64,000 nt of DNA, taken from contig JADJEF010000018.1 of assembly GCA_016702335.1 (NCBI GenBank), positions 682,001 through 746,000 on the forward strand, written 5' to 3'. Below the pieces are notes generated by a model. That model worked only from the letters and a program-made list of their open reading frames with translations. It had not been told where the DNA came from and did no database searches. The stretch comes from Rhodocyclaceae bacterium (GTDB taxonomy: Bacteria > Pseudomonadota > Gammaproteobacteria > Burkholderiales > Rhodocyclaceae). Every line of letters starts with the position of its first letter. The stretch's first letter is position 1. The translations under genes and the position numbers were made by a program. Of this stretch, positions 24,687 through 33,083 are shown piece by piece.

Positions 24687-26381
24687 CTATTCAGCAGACT
24701 CGACCAGCGAGCGGGCGATGACCTTGAGCGCCAGTGTCTCTTCGGCCCCTTCAAAGATCGACAGCACCCGCGCATCGAGGAAATAGCGGCTGACCGCGTA
24801 CTCTTCGGCATAGCCCATGCCGCCATGGATCTGCATGGCCTCACGCGTCAGCCATTCGGCGGTACGGCAGGTGAACAGCTTGACCATGCTCGCTTCCATC
24901 TGCCCTTCGCCTTTGTCCATCAATCGCCCGACGGCGTAGGTGAATTGACGCGATACCGTCAGCAGCATGGCCATGCGCGCAATCTTGAACAGCGTGAGCT
25001 GGTATTCGCCGATGGGCTTGCCAAAGGTTTTGCGCTCCTTGGCGTAGCTCACGGCGCGGTCGAAGGCGGCCTGCATCAGCCCGATCGCGCGCGCCGCGGT
25101 CTGGATACGGCCGCCGGCAAAACCCGCCATGGTGTAGTAGAAACCCTTGCCCTCGCCCTCCGGACCACCCACAAGGTTGTCATCGGGCACAAACACATTG
25201 TCGAAATGCACTTCGTAGGAATGCATGCCGCGATAGCCGATGGTGGAGATCGCACGGCCGGTCAGCACGCCGCCGGGTTCGGCACCATCGGGCTGCTTGA
25301 ACTCCCAATCGTGGCCCTCGTAGGAATCCTTCTCGACGAGAAACATCGACAGCCCCTTGTGACCGAGGCTCGGGTCAGGGTTTGTGCGTGCCACCACCAA
25401 TAGCAAGCCGGCTTTACCCGCCATGGTGCACCAGGTCTTCACGCCGTTGAGCCGCCAGCCGCCCGCGCACTTCGTCGCCTTCAGGCGCAGCGCCGCGACA
25501 TCGGACCCGGCATCGGGTTCAGTGACCGCCACCGCGCACAACGGTGCTGCAACAGCGATCTGCGGCAGCCATTTCTGACGCTGGGCTTCCGTGCCACCCT
25601 TGAGCAGCGCACGGGCGACGATCTCAGGTCGGGTGATCAAGCTGCCGGCGCCGCCGAGCGAGGCACGCGACAACTCTTCGGTGACCACAATCATGCCCAT
25701 GTTGTCTTCGTGATCGTTGCTCTGAATGCCGCCAAAACGCTCAGGAATCGACAAGCCGAAGCAACCCATCTCGGTCAGCGGTTCCAGAATCTCGGCGGGA
25801 ATAATGCGATCTTCGCGGTGAATACTCTCGGCCAGCGGCGCGACGACATTGGTGGCGAGCTTGCGGAAGGATTCCTGCATCATCAACGCGTCATCACTCA
25901 AGAGATACGCACCGCACGCGCCGTCGCGCGCCATGACGCGCTCCCCGAGGGCTTCCAGACGCGCCACATCCAGTTCTGTCTGGCAAAAGTGGGCAACACG
26001 CTCCGAGGCCAGCGTCGCCATTTCGGCATCACTCAGGCCAAAGTTGCGCGGACGCGCCCACAGTCGGTTGCGAATGTTTTGCAAGGCTTCGGCACAAAAC
26101 GCCAAGGCAATCTGTTGCTCAAGGCTCGCGTCGTCTTGCGTACCGGCAGTGGCGGTGGCTACCTCAGCGGCGTAGCTGATCGCCAGCCGCGCACCGGTCA
26201 CCTCGGCCGCACACCAGGACAAATCAAAACTGGCCAGCTGATGCCGGTCCAGCTTGTCATTGGCAATGCCCTTGCCGCCCGTGCATTCTGCTTTCAGCCA
26301 GCGCAGTGATTTTTTGACCAGCGTATCGGCAATGTCCAAACATTGACTGGCCTCGTTCAATTCGGTTTGCAACGTCGTCAT
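24687..26381 (-). CDS. mcd: Methylsuccinyl-CoA dehydrogenase
   Basis: FAD enzyme that oxidises (2S)-methylsuccinyl-CoA to mesaconyl-CoA in the ethylmalonyl-CoA pathway. The 564-residue protein has an N-terminal helical extension of about 150 residues (LDIADTLVKKSLRWLKAECTGGKGI...), which distinguishes Mcd from ordinary 380-residue acyl-CoA dehydrogenases. Then follow the acyl-CoA dehydrogenase core, AVTEPDAGSDVAAL, GVKTWCTMAGKA, the C-terminal helical domain with RKTFGKPIGEYQLT and QIHGGMGYAEEYAVSRYFLDARVLSIFEGAEE. It lies nine bases after the lyase-like gene and upstream of mch. Confidence 0.93.
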   Translation of the reverse strand: MTTLQTELNEASQCLDIADTLVKKSLRWLKAECTGGKGIANDKLDRHQLASFDLSWCAAEVTGARLAISYAAEVATATAGTQDDASLEQQIALAFCAEALQNIRNRLWARPRNFGLSDAEMATLASERVAHFCQTELDVARLEALGERVMARDGACGAYLLSDDALMMQESFRKLATNVVAPLAESIHREDRIIPAEILEPLTEMGCFGLSIPERFGGIQSNDHEDNMGMIVVTEELSRASLGGAGSLITRPEIVARALLKGGTEAQRQKWLPQIAVAAPLCAVAVTEPDAGSDVAALRLKATKCAGGWRLNGVKTWCTMAGKAGLLLVVARTNPDPSLGHKGLSMFLVEKDSYEGHDWEFKQPDGAEPGGVLTGRAISTIGYRGMHSYEVHFDNVFVPDDNLVGGPEGEGKGFYYTMAGFAGGRIQTAARAIGLMQAAFDRAVSYAKERKTFGKPIGEYQLTLFKIARMAMLLTVSRQFTYAVGRLMDKGEGQMEASMVKLFTCRTAEWLTREAMQIHGGMGYAEEYAVSRYFLDARVLSIFEGAEETLALKVIARSLVESAE

Positions 26382-26390
26382 GGTCAGTCC

Positions 26391-27833
26391 TCAGTTCTTG
26401 GCGCGGTTGCCCACGATCTGCACAAACGAACGGGAGCGCAATTCGTCAAGGGTAATGCCCGTCGCGAGCACTTCTTTCTCGGTGATGGCACCACAAGCCA
26501 TGCCGCGCAGGAAAAAGTTGAGCAAGCCCTGGCCGGTGGCGGCATCATCAAAGGTGTTGCCCACCAGCGTCGCCTGCGCCGCTTTGTTCAGGAACGCATT
26601 GAGGCGCGCCGAGGCGTCCTCAAGACCACTGAGAAAAAAGGTGTCGATGGCGGCATAGCGCACCGGCAACTGCCCCGGATTCAAATCCCAGCCCTGATAA
26701 TAGGCGTGGCGCAGCGAGTGCATGATGTTGTCAAAGTGCAGCTTCCACGCGCCATGGACCACGGCGCGATTTTCGTCCATCTGCTGACCGGTCAGTGTGC
26801 CGTCCTTGGGCGCACGGTGGGGTCCGATTGGCATGCTGGTCGTGGCGCCATCGCTAATGGTGATGCCGGTGCCGGCCAAACTGACCTGCATGACATGCCG
26901 GGCAAAATCGCAGGCCGGATGCAAATGGCTCTGGTGCGCGGCGGTGATGTTGCACGAGGCGGTGTAATCGTAGGTGCCAAAAACGGCCGAGCGGCAGCGC
27001 CCGTTGGCGGCGGCGACCAGCAGCGGCACGGTGTTCTCGCCTTTTTGGTTGATGATCGACTGCGTGGTTTCGATCATGATCTCCATACGCAGCGAGTCTT
27101 TGGCAAAACCCAGCTTGGCTTCCAGCTTTTCCAGAATTTTGGCGCAGGTAGCGACCTGTTCGGCGGTCACCACCTTGGGCAGCGTGACGATAAAGTTTTC
27201 CGGCAGCTTGCTACCCGTTTTCTCGGCCAGACGGGTCATAAAAATGTCGAGGGTGCGAATCGAGCGCGCCTCGCACTCATCGGAAAAGGTCTTGATGCGA
27301 ATGCCGATGAAGGGAGAAAGCACGCCCTCGGCCATGCCCTTGGCGACTTCGTCGGCAGCGGCTACCGCATGGCCGTCTTCCTCGGCATCCGGGCGATTAC
27401 CGTAGCCATCTTCGAAGTCGATGCGGTTGTCTTCAATCGGCTCGTGCTTCAGCTTGTGCACCACGCGGGTATAGACCGTGTAGGCCAGCCACGCTGCGGG
27501 GTTGCTGATGCGTACTTTGTCGGCATCCGCGTCCAGCGCGGCACTCAGGCCGGCCAGCTCAATACTGTTGCCGGGCAAGGTGTCGGCGCCGGGCAAGCCC
27601 AGCGCACGCGCGAAAACCGCAAAATTGGGCGCGTAGGCATCCAGCGTATTGAGCGCGATGGCGCCCAGCTTGCCGGCAAAACCGGCTTTGAACAAATTGG
27701 CACCGCCATACACCGTATGCACCGGCTGGCGATGGAAGGAATCCGCCGGGTAGTGACGCTTGAATGCCGCGTTGGACTCAGCCAACTCCTGGTGAAAGGC
27801 AGTCATTTCGTCATTGGTCAATGTCAGCTGCAT
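26391..27833 (-). CDS. HpcH/HpaI aldolase-like protein of about 480 residues, candidate malyl-/beta-methylmalyl-CoA lyase
   Basis: Probably a C-C lyase. The 480-residue protein has the aldolase-type features of the HpcH/HpaI/CitE group: RIDFEDGYGNRPDAEEDGHAVAAADE near residue 140 (the acidic metal/substrate site), FIVTLPKV, LRMEIMIETTQSI and the ISDGATTSMPIGPHR stretch. It is much longer than canonical L-malyl-CoA/beta-methylmalyl-CoA lyase (about 320) and lacks its recognisable LFGPGSRP-type start, and resembles the DUF6986-type subgroup instead. Being first in the ethylmalonyl-CoA operon, it is the best candidate for cleaving beta-methylmalyl-CoA to glyoxylate and propionyl-CoA. ATG 27833 is chosen for its upstream GGAG and family-like start MQLTLTNDEM. 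Confidence 0.75.
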   Translation of the reverse strand: MQLTLTNDEMTAFHQELAESNAAFKRHYPADSFHRQPVHTVYGGANLFKAGFAGKLGAIALNTLDAYAPNFAVFARALGLPGADTLPGNSIELAGLSAALDADADKVRISNPAAWLAYTVYTRVVHKLKHEPIEDNRIDFEDGYGNRPDAEEDGHAVAAADEVAKGMAEGVLSPFIGIRIKTFSDECEARSIRTLDIFMTRLAEKTGSKLPENFIVTLPKVVTAEQVATCAKILEKLEAKLGFAKDSLRMEIMIETTQSIINQKGENTVPLLVAAANGRCRSAVFGTYDYTASCNITAAHQSHLHPACDFARHVMQVSLAGTGITISDGATTSMPIGPHRAPKDGTLTGQQMDENRAVVHGAWKLHFDNIMHSLRHAYYQGWDLNPGQLPVRYAAIDTFFLSGLEDASARLNAFLNKAAQATLVGNTFDDAATGQGLLNFFLRGMACGAITEKEVLATGITLDELRSRSFVQIVGNRAKN

Positions 27834-28020
27834 ACAAAATCTCCGTAGTAAAACGAATGGCAAAAAGGGGTACTGTGAATCGCAAAGGCTTCGAGTGGCA
27901 GCAAAAAAGCCGCGTGAACATTAAAAAAAGCCCAAGCAGCCATGGCTGGCCGCGCGAATGCCTTTTATTGTACCGACTCGCTTGCGCTCGACGACTCACC
28001 CTGCTCAGAAAGTCTGCACT

Positions 28021-28998
28021 ATGAAAGCACTGGTCTGCACTACCCTCGGATTGCCGGATTCCCTTGTTTTTACTGACATTCCCGAACCGAGCCCCGGTCC
28101 CGGGCAGGTGATTATTGACATGAAGGCCGCAGGGGTTAATTTCGCCGACACGCTGATCATTCAAGGCAAGTACCAGATCAAACCTCCATTGCCATTCGCA
28201 CCCGGTTCCGAACTCGCCGGAGTGGTCTCGGCGCTGGGCGAAGGTGCAGAGGGCATTGGCATTGGTCAGCCTGTCTTCTGCTTTTGCGAGCACGGGGCTT
28301 TCGCAGAAAAAGTACGGGTAGACGCCCGGCAGCTGATTCCGATACCCATCGGTCTTGACTTTGATGTCGCCGCCTCGCTCACGCTGGCGTACGGCACGTC
28401 GTATCACGCACTGAAGGACCGAGCCGCCCTGATCGCCGGGGAAACGCTGCTGGTACTCGGCGCTGCCGGCGGGGTGGGACTTTCCGCGATTCAAATTGGC
28501 AAAGCGCTCGGAGCACGCGTGATCGCCGCCGCCTCAAGCCCTGAAAAACTGGCGCTGTGCCAAGAGAACGGGGCCGACGCACTCATCAATTACGCCACCG
28601 AAAGCCTGCGCGATCGCCTGAAGTCGCTTACCGATGGCAAAGGCCCGGACGTGATTTATGACCCGGTTGGCGGTCAGTACGCCGAACCCGCCTTTCGTTC
28701 GATTGCCTGGCGCGGCCGTTACCTCGTAATCGGCTTTGCCAATGGTGAGATTCCGGCGCTGCCGCTCAATCTGCCACTGCTCAAGGGCGCCTCGGTCATA
28801 GGCGTGTTTTTTGGTGATTACGTCAAGCGGGAGTTGCCCAACTTCACCACAGACCTGGCAGAAATGCTCGATCTGACCAATAGCGGACAACTGAACCCGC
28901 ACATCTCGGCCCGCTACCGGCTCGAAGATGGCGCGCGGGCCCTGCAAGACCTGCTCGAGCGAAAAGTGACCGGCAAAGTGATCCTCGTCAATGAATAG
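28021..28998 (+). CDS. Zinc-free NADPH:quinone reductase-like protein (MDR family)
   Basis: Oxidoreductase that probably reduces quinones or enones with NADPH. The 325-residue protein starts MKALVCTTLGLPDSLVFTDIP, has AAGVNFADTLIIQGKYQIKPPLPFAPGSELAGVV, the nucleotide motif VLGAAGGVGLSAIQIGKALGARVIAA and YDPVGGQYAEPAFRSIAWRGRYLVIGFANG. It lacks structural and catalytic zinc Cys/His motifs, as in the QOR2-like branch. The ATG at 28021 is preferred over the upstream start at 27958. It is divergent from the ethylmalonyl-CoA operon, with 187 bases between. Possible partner of the acyl-CoA dehydrogenase downstream. Confidence 0.88.
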   Translation: MKALVCTTLGLPDSLVFTDIPEPSPGPGQVIIDMKAAGVNFADTLIIQGKYQIKPPLPFAPGSELAGVVSALGEGAEGIGIGQPVFCFCEHGAFAEKVRVDARQLIPIPIGLDFDVAASLTLAYGTSYHALKDRAALIAGETLLVLGAAGGVGLSAIQIGKALGARVIAAASSPEKLALCQENGADALINYATESLRDRLKSLTDGKGPDVIYDPVGGQYAEPAFRSIAWRGRYLVIGFANGEIPALPLNLPLLKGASVIGVFFGDYVKRELPNFTTDLAEMLDLTNSGQLNPHISARYRLEDGARALQDLLERKVTGKVILVNE

Positions 28999-29118
28999 CA
29001 AAAATTGATCGCGGAGACTGATGCCTCAGCCAGACACTTTCGGTATCCTCAGCAAGCTTTTCCACTCACGCAGACAACATTTCAGGTTGTTCCTTCATGC
29101 CCTACTCAGGAGTCGCTC

Positions 29119-30834
29119 ATGTTTTTGCTTAATCCCCGCAAGCCCTCACGTCACTACCCGGATCAGCGCTCACGCGAGATCATGGAAAAGACCATCGCTT
29201 TCTTCGAAAAGAAGGGTCTGGTCAAACTCAAGGCGGATTACGACGGCGCGGTCTGGTACGACGACTTCATCCAATATGCCGGGAAGGAAGGCCTGCTTTC
29301 CTCGGTAATGACCCCGGCCCAAGAGGGCAAAACTGGCGAACAGGCGATCTGGGACACCTGGCGCGTGTGCGGCTTTGCCGAAATTCTTGGTTTTTACGGC
29401 CTGCCCTACTGGTATATGTATCAGGTCTCGGTGCTGGGCGTGGGCCCAATCTGGATGAGCCAGAACAAGGAGGCCAAGGCCAAAGCCAAAAAGTTGCTCG
29501 ATGAGGGCAACATCTTCGCCTTCGGCCTTTCGGAAAAGGAGCACGGTGCCGACATTTACTCGTCGGACATGATTGTCACCAAGCTGGCCGATGGCACGTA
29601 TCAGGCCAGTGGCGGCAAGTACTACATCGGCAACGGCAACAAGGCGGCCATGGTGTCGGTGTTCGGCAAGATGGCCGATGGCGGCGAAAACGCCGGCGAA
29701 TACATTTTCTTTGCCGCCAGTTCCTCGCACCCGAACTACAAGCTGATCAAGAACACGGTGCACAGCCAGAACTATGTGGCCGAGTTCCACCTGCAGAACT
29801 ACCCGTTCACCGAAGCCGATGTGCTGCACAAAGGCGACGAGGCATGGAATGCGGCGCTGAACACCATCAACATCGGCAAATACAACCTGGGCTGGGCATC
29901 GATCGGCATTTGCACCCATGCCTTTTACGAGGCGATCGATCACGCGTCAAACCGCCACCTCTACGGCATGACCGTGACCGACTTCCCGCATGTGCGTCAG
30001 CTATTCACCGATGCCTATGCCCGCCTGGTGGCCATGAAGCTGTTTGCCCTGCGCGCTGCCGATTACATGAAGACCGCCTCAAGCGAAGACCGGCGCTACT
30101 TGCTGTTCAACCCGATTGTGAAGATGAAGGTCACCACGCAGGGCGAAGAAGTGATCAACCTGCTGTGGGACGTGATCGCCGCCAAGGGCTTTGAACAGGA
30201 GCCCTACTTCTCGATGGCCGCCATCGACATCCGTGGCCTGCCCAAGCTCGAAGGCACGGTGCATGTGAATATGGCGCTGATCATCAAGTTCATGGCCAAC
30301 TACTTCTTTGCACCGGCGGCCTACCCCGAGGTACCGCGCCGTGACGAGGGCAGCAACGACGACTTCCTGTTCCACCAGGGCGCCACCAAGGGGCTGGGCA
30401 GCATCAAGTTCCACGACTACACGCTTGCCTACGACAGCATTGAACTGCCCAACCTGAGCGTTTTCAAGAGCCAGATCGCCATTTTCAAGGAACTGGCCAT
30501 GGTGGCACCGCCCAGCAAGGCGCAGTCGAAAGACATCGACTTCATGCTCACTGTTGGCGAGATGTTCACGCTCGTGGTCTATGGCCAGCTGATCATCGAA
30601 AACGCCAAGATCTATGGCATTGAGCCCGAACTGCTGGATCAGATTTTCGACTTCATGGTGCGCGACTTCTCCAAGTTCGCCCTGCAGTTGTACTCAAAGC
30701 CGAGCAGCACCGAGGCGCAAATGGCGCAGTGCCTGAAGATGCTCAAGAAGCCGGTGACCGACGAGGTGCGCTACGGCAAGGTCTGGCAAGACAAGGTACT
30801 GGCCATGAAAGACCAGTACGCGATGGCAAAGTAG
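29119..30834 (+). CDS. Acyl-CoA dehydrogenase, large (about 570-residue) subfamily
   Basis: FAD enzyme of fatty acyl-CoA beta-oxidation. The 571-residue protein carries acyl-CoA dehydrogenase signatures: FGLSEKEHGADIYSSDM, GGKYYIGNGNKAAMVSVFGK, and the middle beta domain VAEFHLQNYPFTEADVLHKGDEAWNAALNTINIGKYNLGWASIGICTHAFYEAIDHASNR. The C-terminal region is longer than the usual 380-residue type and includes an extra helical domain. The ATG at 29119 has CAGGAG nine bases upstream and begins MFLLNPRKPSRHYPD; the in-frame start at 29005 is less likely. Exact chain length preference cannot be read from sequence. It stands alone, 120 bases after the quinone reductase. Confidence 0.88.
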   Translation: MFLLNPRKPSRHYPDQRSREIMEKTIAFFEKKGLVKLKADYDGAVWYDDFIQYAGKEGLLSSVMTPAQEGKTGEQAIWDTWRVCGFAEILGFYGLPYWYMYQVSVLGVGPIWMSQNKEAKAKAKKLLDEGNIFAFGLSEKEHGADIYSSDMIVTKLADGTYQASGGKYYIGNGNKAAMVSVFGKMADGGENAGEYIFFAASSSHPNYKLIKNTVHSQNYVAEFHLQNYPFTEADVLHKGDEAWNAALNTINIGKYNLGWASIGICTHAFYEAIDHASNRHLYGMTVTDFPHVRQLFTDAYARLVAMKLFALRAADYMKTASSEDRRYLLFNPIVKMKVTTQGEEVINLLWDVIAAKGFEQEPYFSMAAIDIRGLPKLEGTVHVNMALIIKFMANYFFAPAAYPEVPRRDEGSNDDFLFHQGATKGLGSIKFHDYTLAYDSIELPNLSVFKSQIAIFKELAMVAPPSKAQSKDIDFMLTVGEMFTLVVYGQLIIENAKIYGIEPELLDQIFDFMVRDFSKFALQLYSKPSSTEAQMAQCLKMLKKPVTDEVRYGKVWQDKVLAMKDQYAMAK

Positions 30835-30874
30835 GCGGCACCCCAGCGATGGGCGCGAGGCCTGCGTCGCGCCC

Positions 30875-30904
30875 ATCGCCGTACCACCAGCGCCGACTTG
30901 CGGT
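30875..30904 (+). repeat. Dispersed 30-bp repeat, copy 7
   Basis: Full-length copy, variable triplet ACC, final A is T. It lies about 40 bases after the acyl-CoA dehydrogenase stop, before the toxin-antitoxin island. Confidence 0.85.
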
Positions 30905-30968
30905 ATCAGTGCTCCCAGCATCCGTCCGCATTAACGAAGGCGTTGTCACGCAGGCTGCGCATCTGCGC

Positions 30969-31379
30969 CTACTCGACCCAGTTCTCCAGTTTCAGCTTCG
31001 GCACCCGCTCGAATTCACGGGTGTTGTTGCTGATCAGTGTGACGCCCAAGCTCAACGCATGGGCAGCGATCCACAAGTCGTTATTGCCAATGGGCGTACC
31101 GGCTAGTTCCAGATGGGAGCGGATGGCACCATAGCGCTCTCCCGCTCCATCGTCCAGGGGAATGACAGGAATCAACGCTTCCAGACGACTGAGCGTATCG
31201 AGCGCCCGCACGCGCTGACGACTTTTTTCCGCTCCATAGCGCAATTCACCGCAAGTAATCAGAGACATCCCCACCGAGCCGGCCGCCAGTTTTGCGAATC
31301 GCGCTGCCACCGAGGGTGGTTGCTGCTTGGCGATATAAATACAGATATTGGTATCGAGCAGGTAGCGCAGCGAACTCAT
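30969..31379 (-). CDS. vapC: VapC-type PIN-domain toxin (endoribonuclease)
   Basis: Putative Mg-dependent RNase of a type II toxin-antitoxin pair. The 136-residue PIN domain has the four acidic residues expected: D9 in YLLDTNICIYI, E in TCGELRYGAEKS, then D in GNNDLWIAAHAL and the acidic end of NNTREFERVPKL. This order is the VapC/FitB pattern, probably cutting tRNA or rRNA. Its ATG overlaps the vapB stop (ATGA), so translation is coupled. It is bordered by a copy of the dispersed repeat. Confidence 0.92.
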   Translation of the reverse strand: MSSLRYLLDTNICIYIAKQQPPSVAARFAKLAAGSVGMSLITCGELRYGAEKSRQRVRALDTLSRLEALIPVIPLDDGAGERYGAIRSHLELAGTPIGNNDLWIAAHALSLGVTLISNNTREFERVPKLKLENWVE

Positions 31380-31618
31380 AGCCCCTCGCGTACTTGGGGC
31401 GGCGTGTCATCACGACCGTCAGCCATGAAGTCCTCGGGCAGGCCCACCAGCAAGTCAAATGCTGCCGTCAGATTGGTTGGAATCCGCCGCAGCACCACCT
31501 CATCGCCGCGCCTCAGGATCTCGACCTCGCGCACATCGAACTGAAAATCCTTGGGCAAGCGCACCGCCTGCGAGTTACCCGACTTGAACACCGCCGCTGT
31601 CTTAATGGTATGAGCCAT
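31376..31618 (-). CDS. vapB: VapB-type antitoxin (SpoVT/AbrB fold)
   Basis: Antitoxin that binds and silences VapC and represses the operon. The 80-residue protein starts MAHTIKTAAVFKSGNSQAVRLPKDFQF, the AbrB-like swapped-hairpin DNA-binding domain of VapB, and has a C-terminal tail with VGLPEDFM and acidic residues that would bind the toxin. Start ATG 31618 has GAGGAG eight bases upstream and fits the VapB length; the open frame to 31825 is only readthrough. A perfect palindrome lies 25 bases upstream. Confidence 0.9.
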   Translation of the reverse strand: MAHTIKTAAVFKSGNSQAVRLPKDFQFDVREVEILRRGDEVVLRRIPTNLTAAFDLLVGLPEDFMADGRDDTPPQVREGL

Positions 31619-31642
31619 GTCATAACTCCTCACTCTAATGTT

Positions 31643-31657
31643 TATACTTAAAGTATA
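31643..31657. promoter_or_regulatory. Palindromic operator candidate upstream of vapBC
   Basis: TATACTT and AAGTATA are perfect inverted arms around a single A (TATACTTAAAGTATA). The AT-rich site stands out in GC-rich surroundings and is 25 bases before the vapB ATG, where it overlaps the likely -10 region. VapB-type antitoxins usually repress by binding such palindromes. Confidence 0.6.
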
Positions 31658-31809
31658 TACATCTGGCGGTAATGCAGCAACTGCAACGTCTGGAGTCAGC
31701 CCATGAACTAAAGCCACCACTTCGTCTGGAGCACCGCGCACCTCCAGAAACTGGGTTCGAGATGAACTATGTGCTACCATTTGATGGCACAAACAGGAGG
31801 CAACAACCA

Positions 31810-32139
31810 ATGGAAACCTTTTCAATACGGGATTTGCGTGAGCGTACCGGGGAACTGGTGCGCACAGCAGAAGCCGGTGAGCTATCGGTAGTGGCCAAGC
31901 ACGGGCAGCCCGTGTTTGTGGCCGTGCCTTTCAGTGATCTGCTGCTGCAGCAAGGCGTCAACGTCGCGCTTGCCGTGAAGTTATTTCGTGACCACACGGT
32001 AAGTCTTGGTCGCGCCGCGAAATTATCCGGAATGACCAGGCTCGCGTTCATTGGGCTGCTGGGTGCCCATGGCATTGCCGCGGTCGATTACGCACCGAAC
32101 GAACTGGATGACGAACTGGCACTATTAGCCGACCGATGA
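31810..32139 (+). CDS. Phd/YefM-like antitoxin N-terminus fused to UPF0175-like C-terminus
   Basis: Probable antitoxin for the following DUF3368 protein. The 109-residue protein begins METFSIRDLRERTGELVRTAEAGELSVVAKHGQPVFVAVPFSDLL, a Phd/YefM-type DNA-binding module (residues 1-48), and continues with NVALAVKLFRDHTVSLGRAAKLSGMTRLAFIGLLGAHGIAAVDY, a UPF0175 helix-turn-helix-like segment. The end is acidic (NELDDELALLADR). AGGAGG seven to twelve bases before the ATG supports the start. The stop overlaps the next ATG (ATGA). Such UPF0175-DUF3368 pairs are known as toxin-antitoxin modules; the added Phd domain is less usual. Confidence 0.8.
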   Translation: METFSIRDLRERTGELVRTAEAGELSVVAKHGQPVFVAVPFSDLLLQQGVNVALAVKLFRDHTVSLGRAAKLSGMTRLAFIGLLGAHGIAAVDYAPNELDDELALLADR

Positions 32140-32645
32140 AACTGATTGTGGCGGACAGTGGGCCGCTCATTGCCTGGGCATGCTCCGGTCACATTGACGT
32201 CCTGCAGGCAATTTTTCCGGAGGTACTGATTCCCGAAACGGTATTTGTCGAATGCACGGCTAATACCGTTTTGCCTGGTGCGCAAGCGATTGCAGCGGCC
32301 GTGGTCGCTGGAAAACTCCAGAGAATTCCGGATGCGCCATTGGGTGTTTTTGAAAACTTGCTGAATGTCGATCCGGGTGAGGCTGCGGTGCTTGCCCTGG
32401 CAAGAGAACGGGCCGCGGCCGTTTTGATGGACGATGCGATGGGGCGTGAAGTTGCCAGAGCCCACGGCATTCCAATCGTGGGTGCCTGCGGAATTTTGCT
32501 GAAAGCAAAGCAAGTCGGTCTCATCGAAGCAGTGGGGCCGGTTCTGCAGAGTTGGAAAACCAGAATTGGTTACCACCTGTCAGAGACATTGGTCATCGAG
32601 GTATTGCACAGAGCTGGCGAGGTCGGTACGCCTCGTCCCGAATGA
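32136..32645 (+). CDS. DUF3368 PIN-like putative toxin
   Basis: Putative nuclease toxin of the same pair. The 169-residue protein has a PIN-like fold: VADSGPLIAWACSGHIDVLQAIF at the N-terminus, PETVFVEC, NVDPGEAAVLALARER and VLMDDAMGREVARAHGIPIVGACGILLKAKQVGLI, which supply the usual acidic positions D, E, E and DD. This order matches the DUF3368 family, found beside UPF0175 antitoxins in many bacteria. Overlap with the antitoxin is four bases. No further gene follows for about 195 bases. Confidence 0.82.
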   Translation: MKLIVADSGPLIAWACSGHIDVLQAIFPEVLIPETVFVECTANTVLPGAQAIAAAVVAGKLQRIPDAPLGVFENLLNVDPGEAAVLALARERAAAVLMDDAMGREVARAHGIPIVGACGILLKAKQVGLIEAVGPVLQSWKTRIGYHLSETLVIEVLHRAGEVGTPRPE

Positions 32646-32840
32646 CTGAGGTCACACAGATTCGGAGGCCGCCTGGCAGCCTGTGTTTAGGTTTGTTTGT
32701 GACCCACAGCGGCTATAGTATGTCTGCTTGGAGAGCGACTGCAATGGATTGCTAATCGGACCCATGCACTACGAGAGTCAGTTACTCTCTGACGGCGTCA
32801 GAAAACAGCAATAGGGGGCTTGTTCGACTAAACTTGCGCC

Positions 32841-33083
32841 ATGCCAACCGTCTTGAAATTGCAGGGATTTCGGTTCTTCTTTTTCAGCGGGGAAGAGTCC
32901 GAGCCGCCACATATCCATATTGAGCATGGCGACAAGGCGGCAAAATACTGGTTGAGTCCCGTTGAACTGGCTGAGTCCGAGGGGTTTCGTAGTCATGAGC
33001 TGACACGTGTTCGGACCTTGGTGATTGAACACCGGGCATTGTTTCTGGAGAGATGGCATGAGCACTTTGGCAATCCGACTTGA
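32841..33083 (+). CDS. DUF4160 protein, putative toxin-antitoxin component
   Basis: The 80-residue protein begins MPTVLKLQGFRFFFFSGEESEPPHIHIEHGDKAAKYWL, which is the DUF4160 signature (PPHIHV/I-type motif, aromatic hairpin). Genes of this family pair with DUF2442 genes, as here, and are treated as toxin-antitoxin-like elements, though no activity is established to my knowledge. It overlaps the downstream DUF2442 gene by 26 bases in another frame. No regulatory palindrome was noticed. Confidence 0.82.
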   Translation: MPTVLKLQGFRFFFFSGEESEPPHIHIEHGDKAAKYWLSPVELAESEGFRSHELTRVRTLVIEHRALFLERWHEHFGNPT

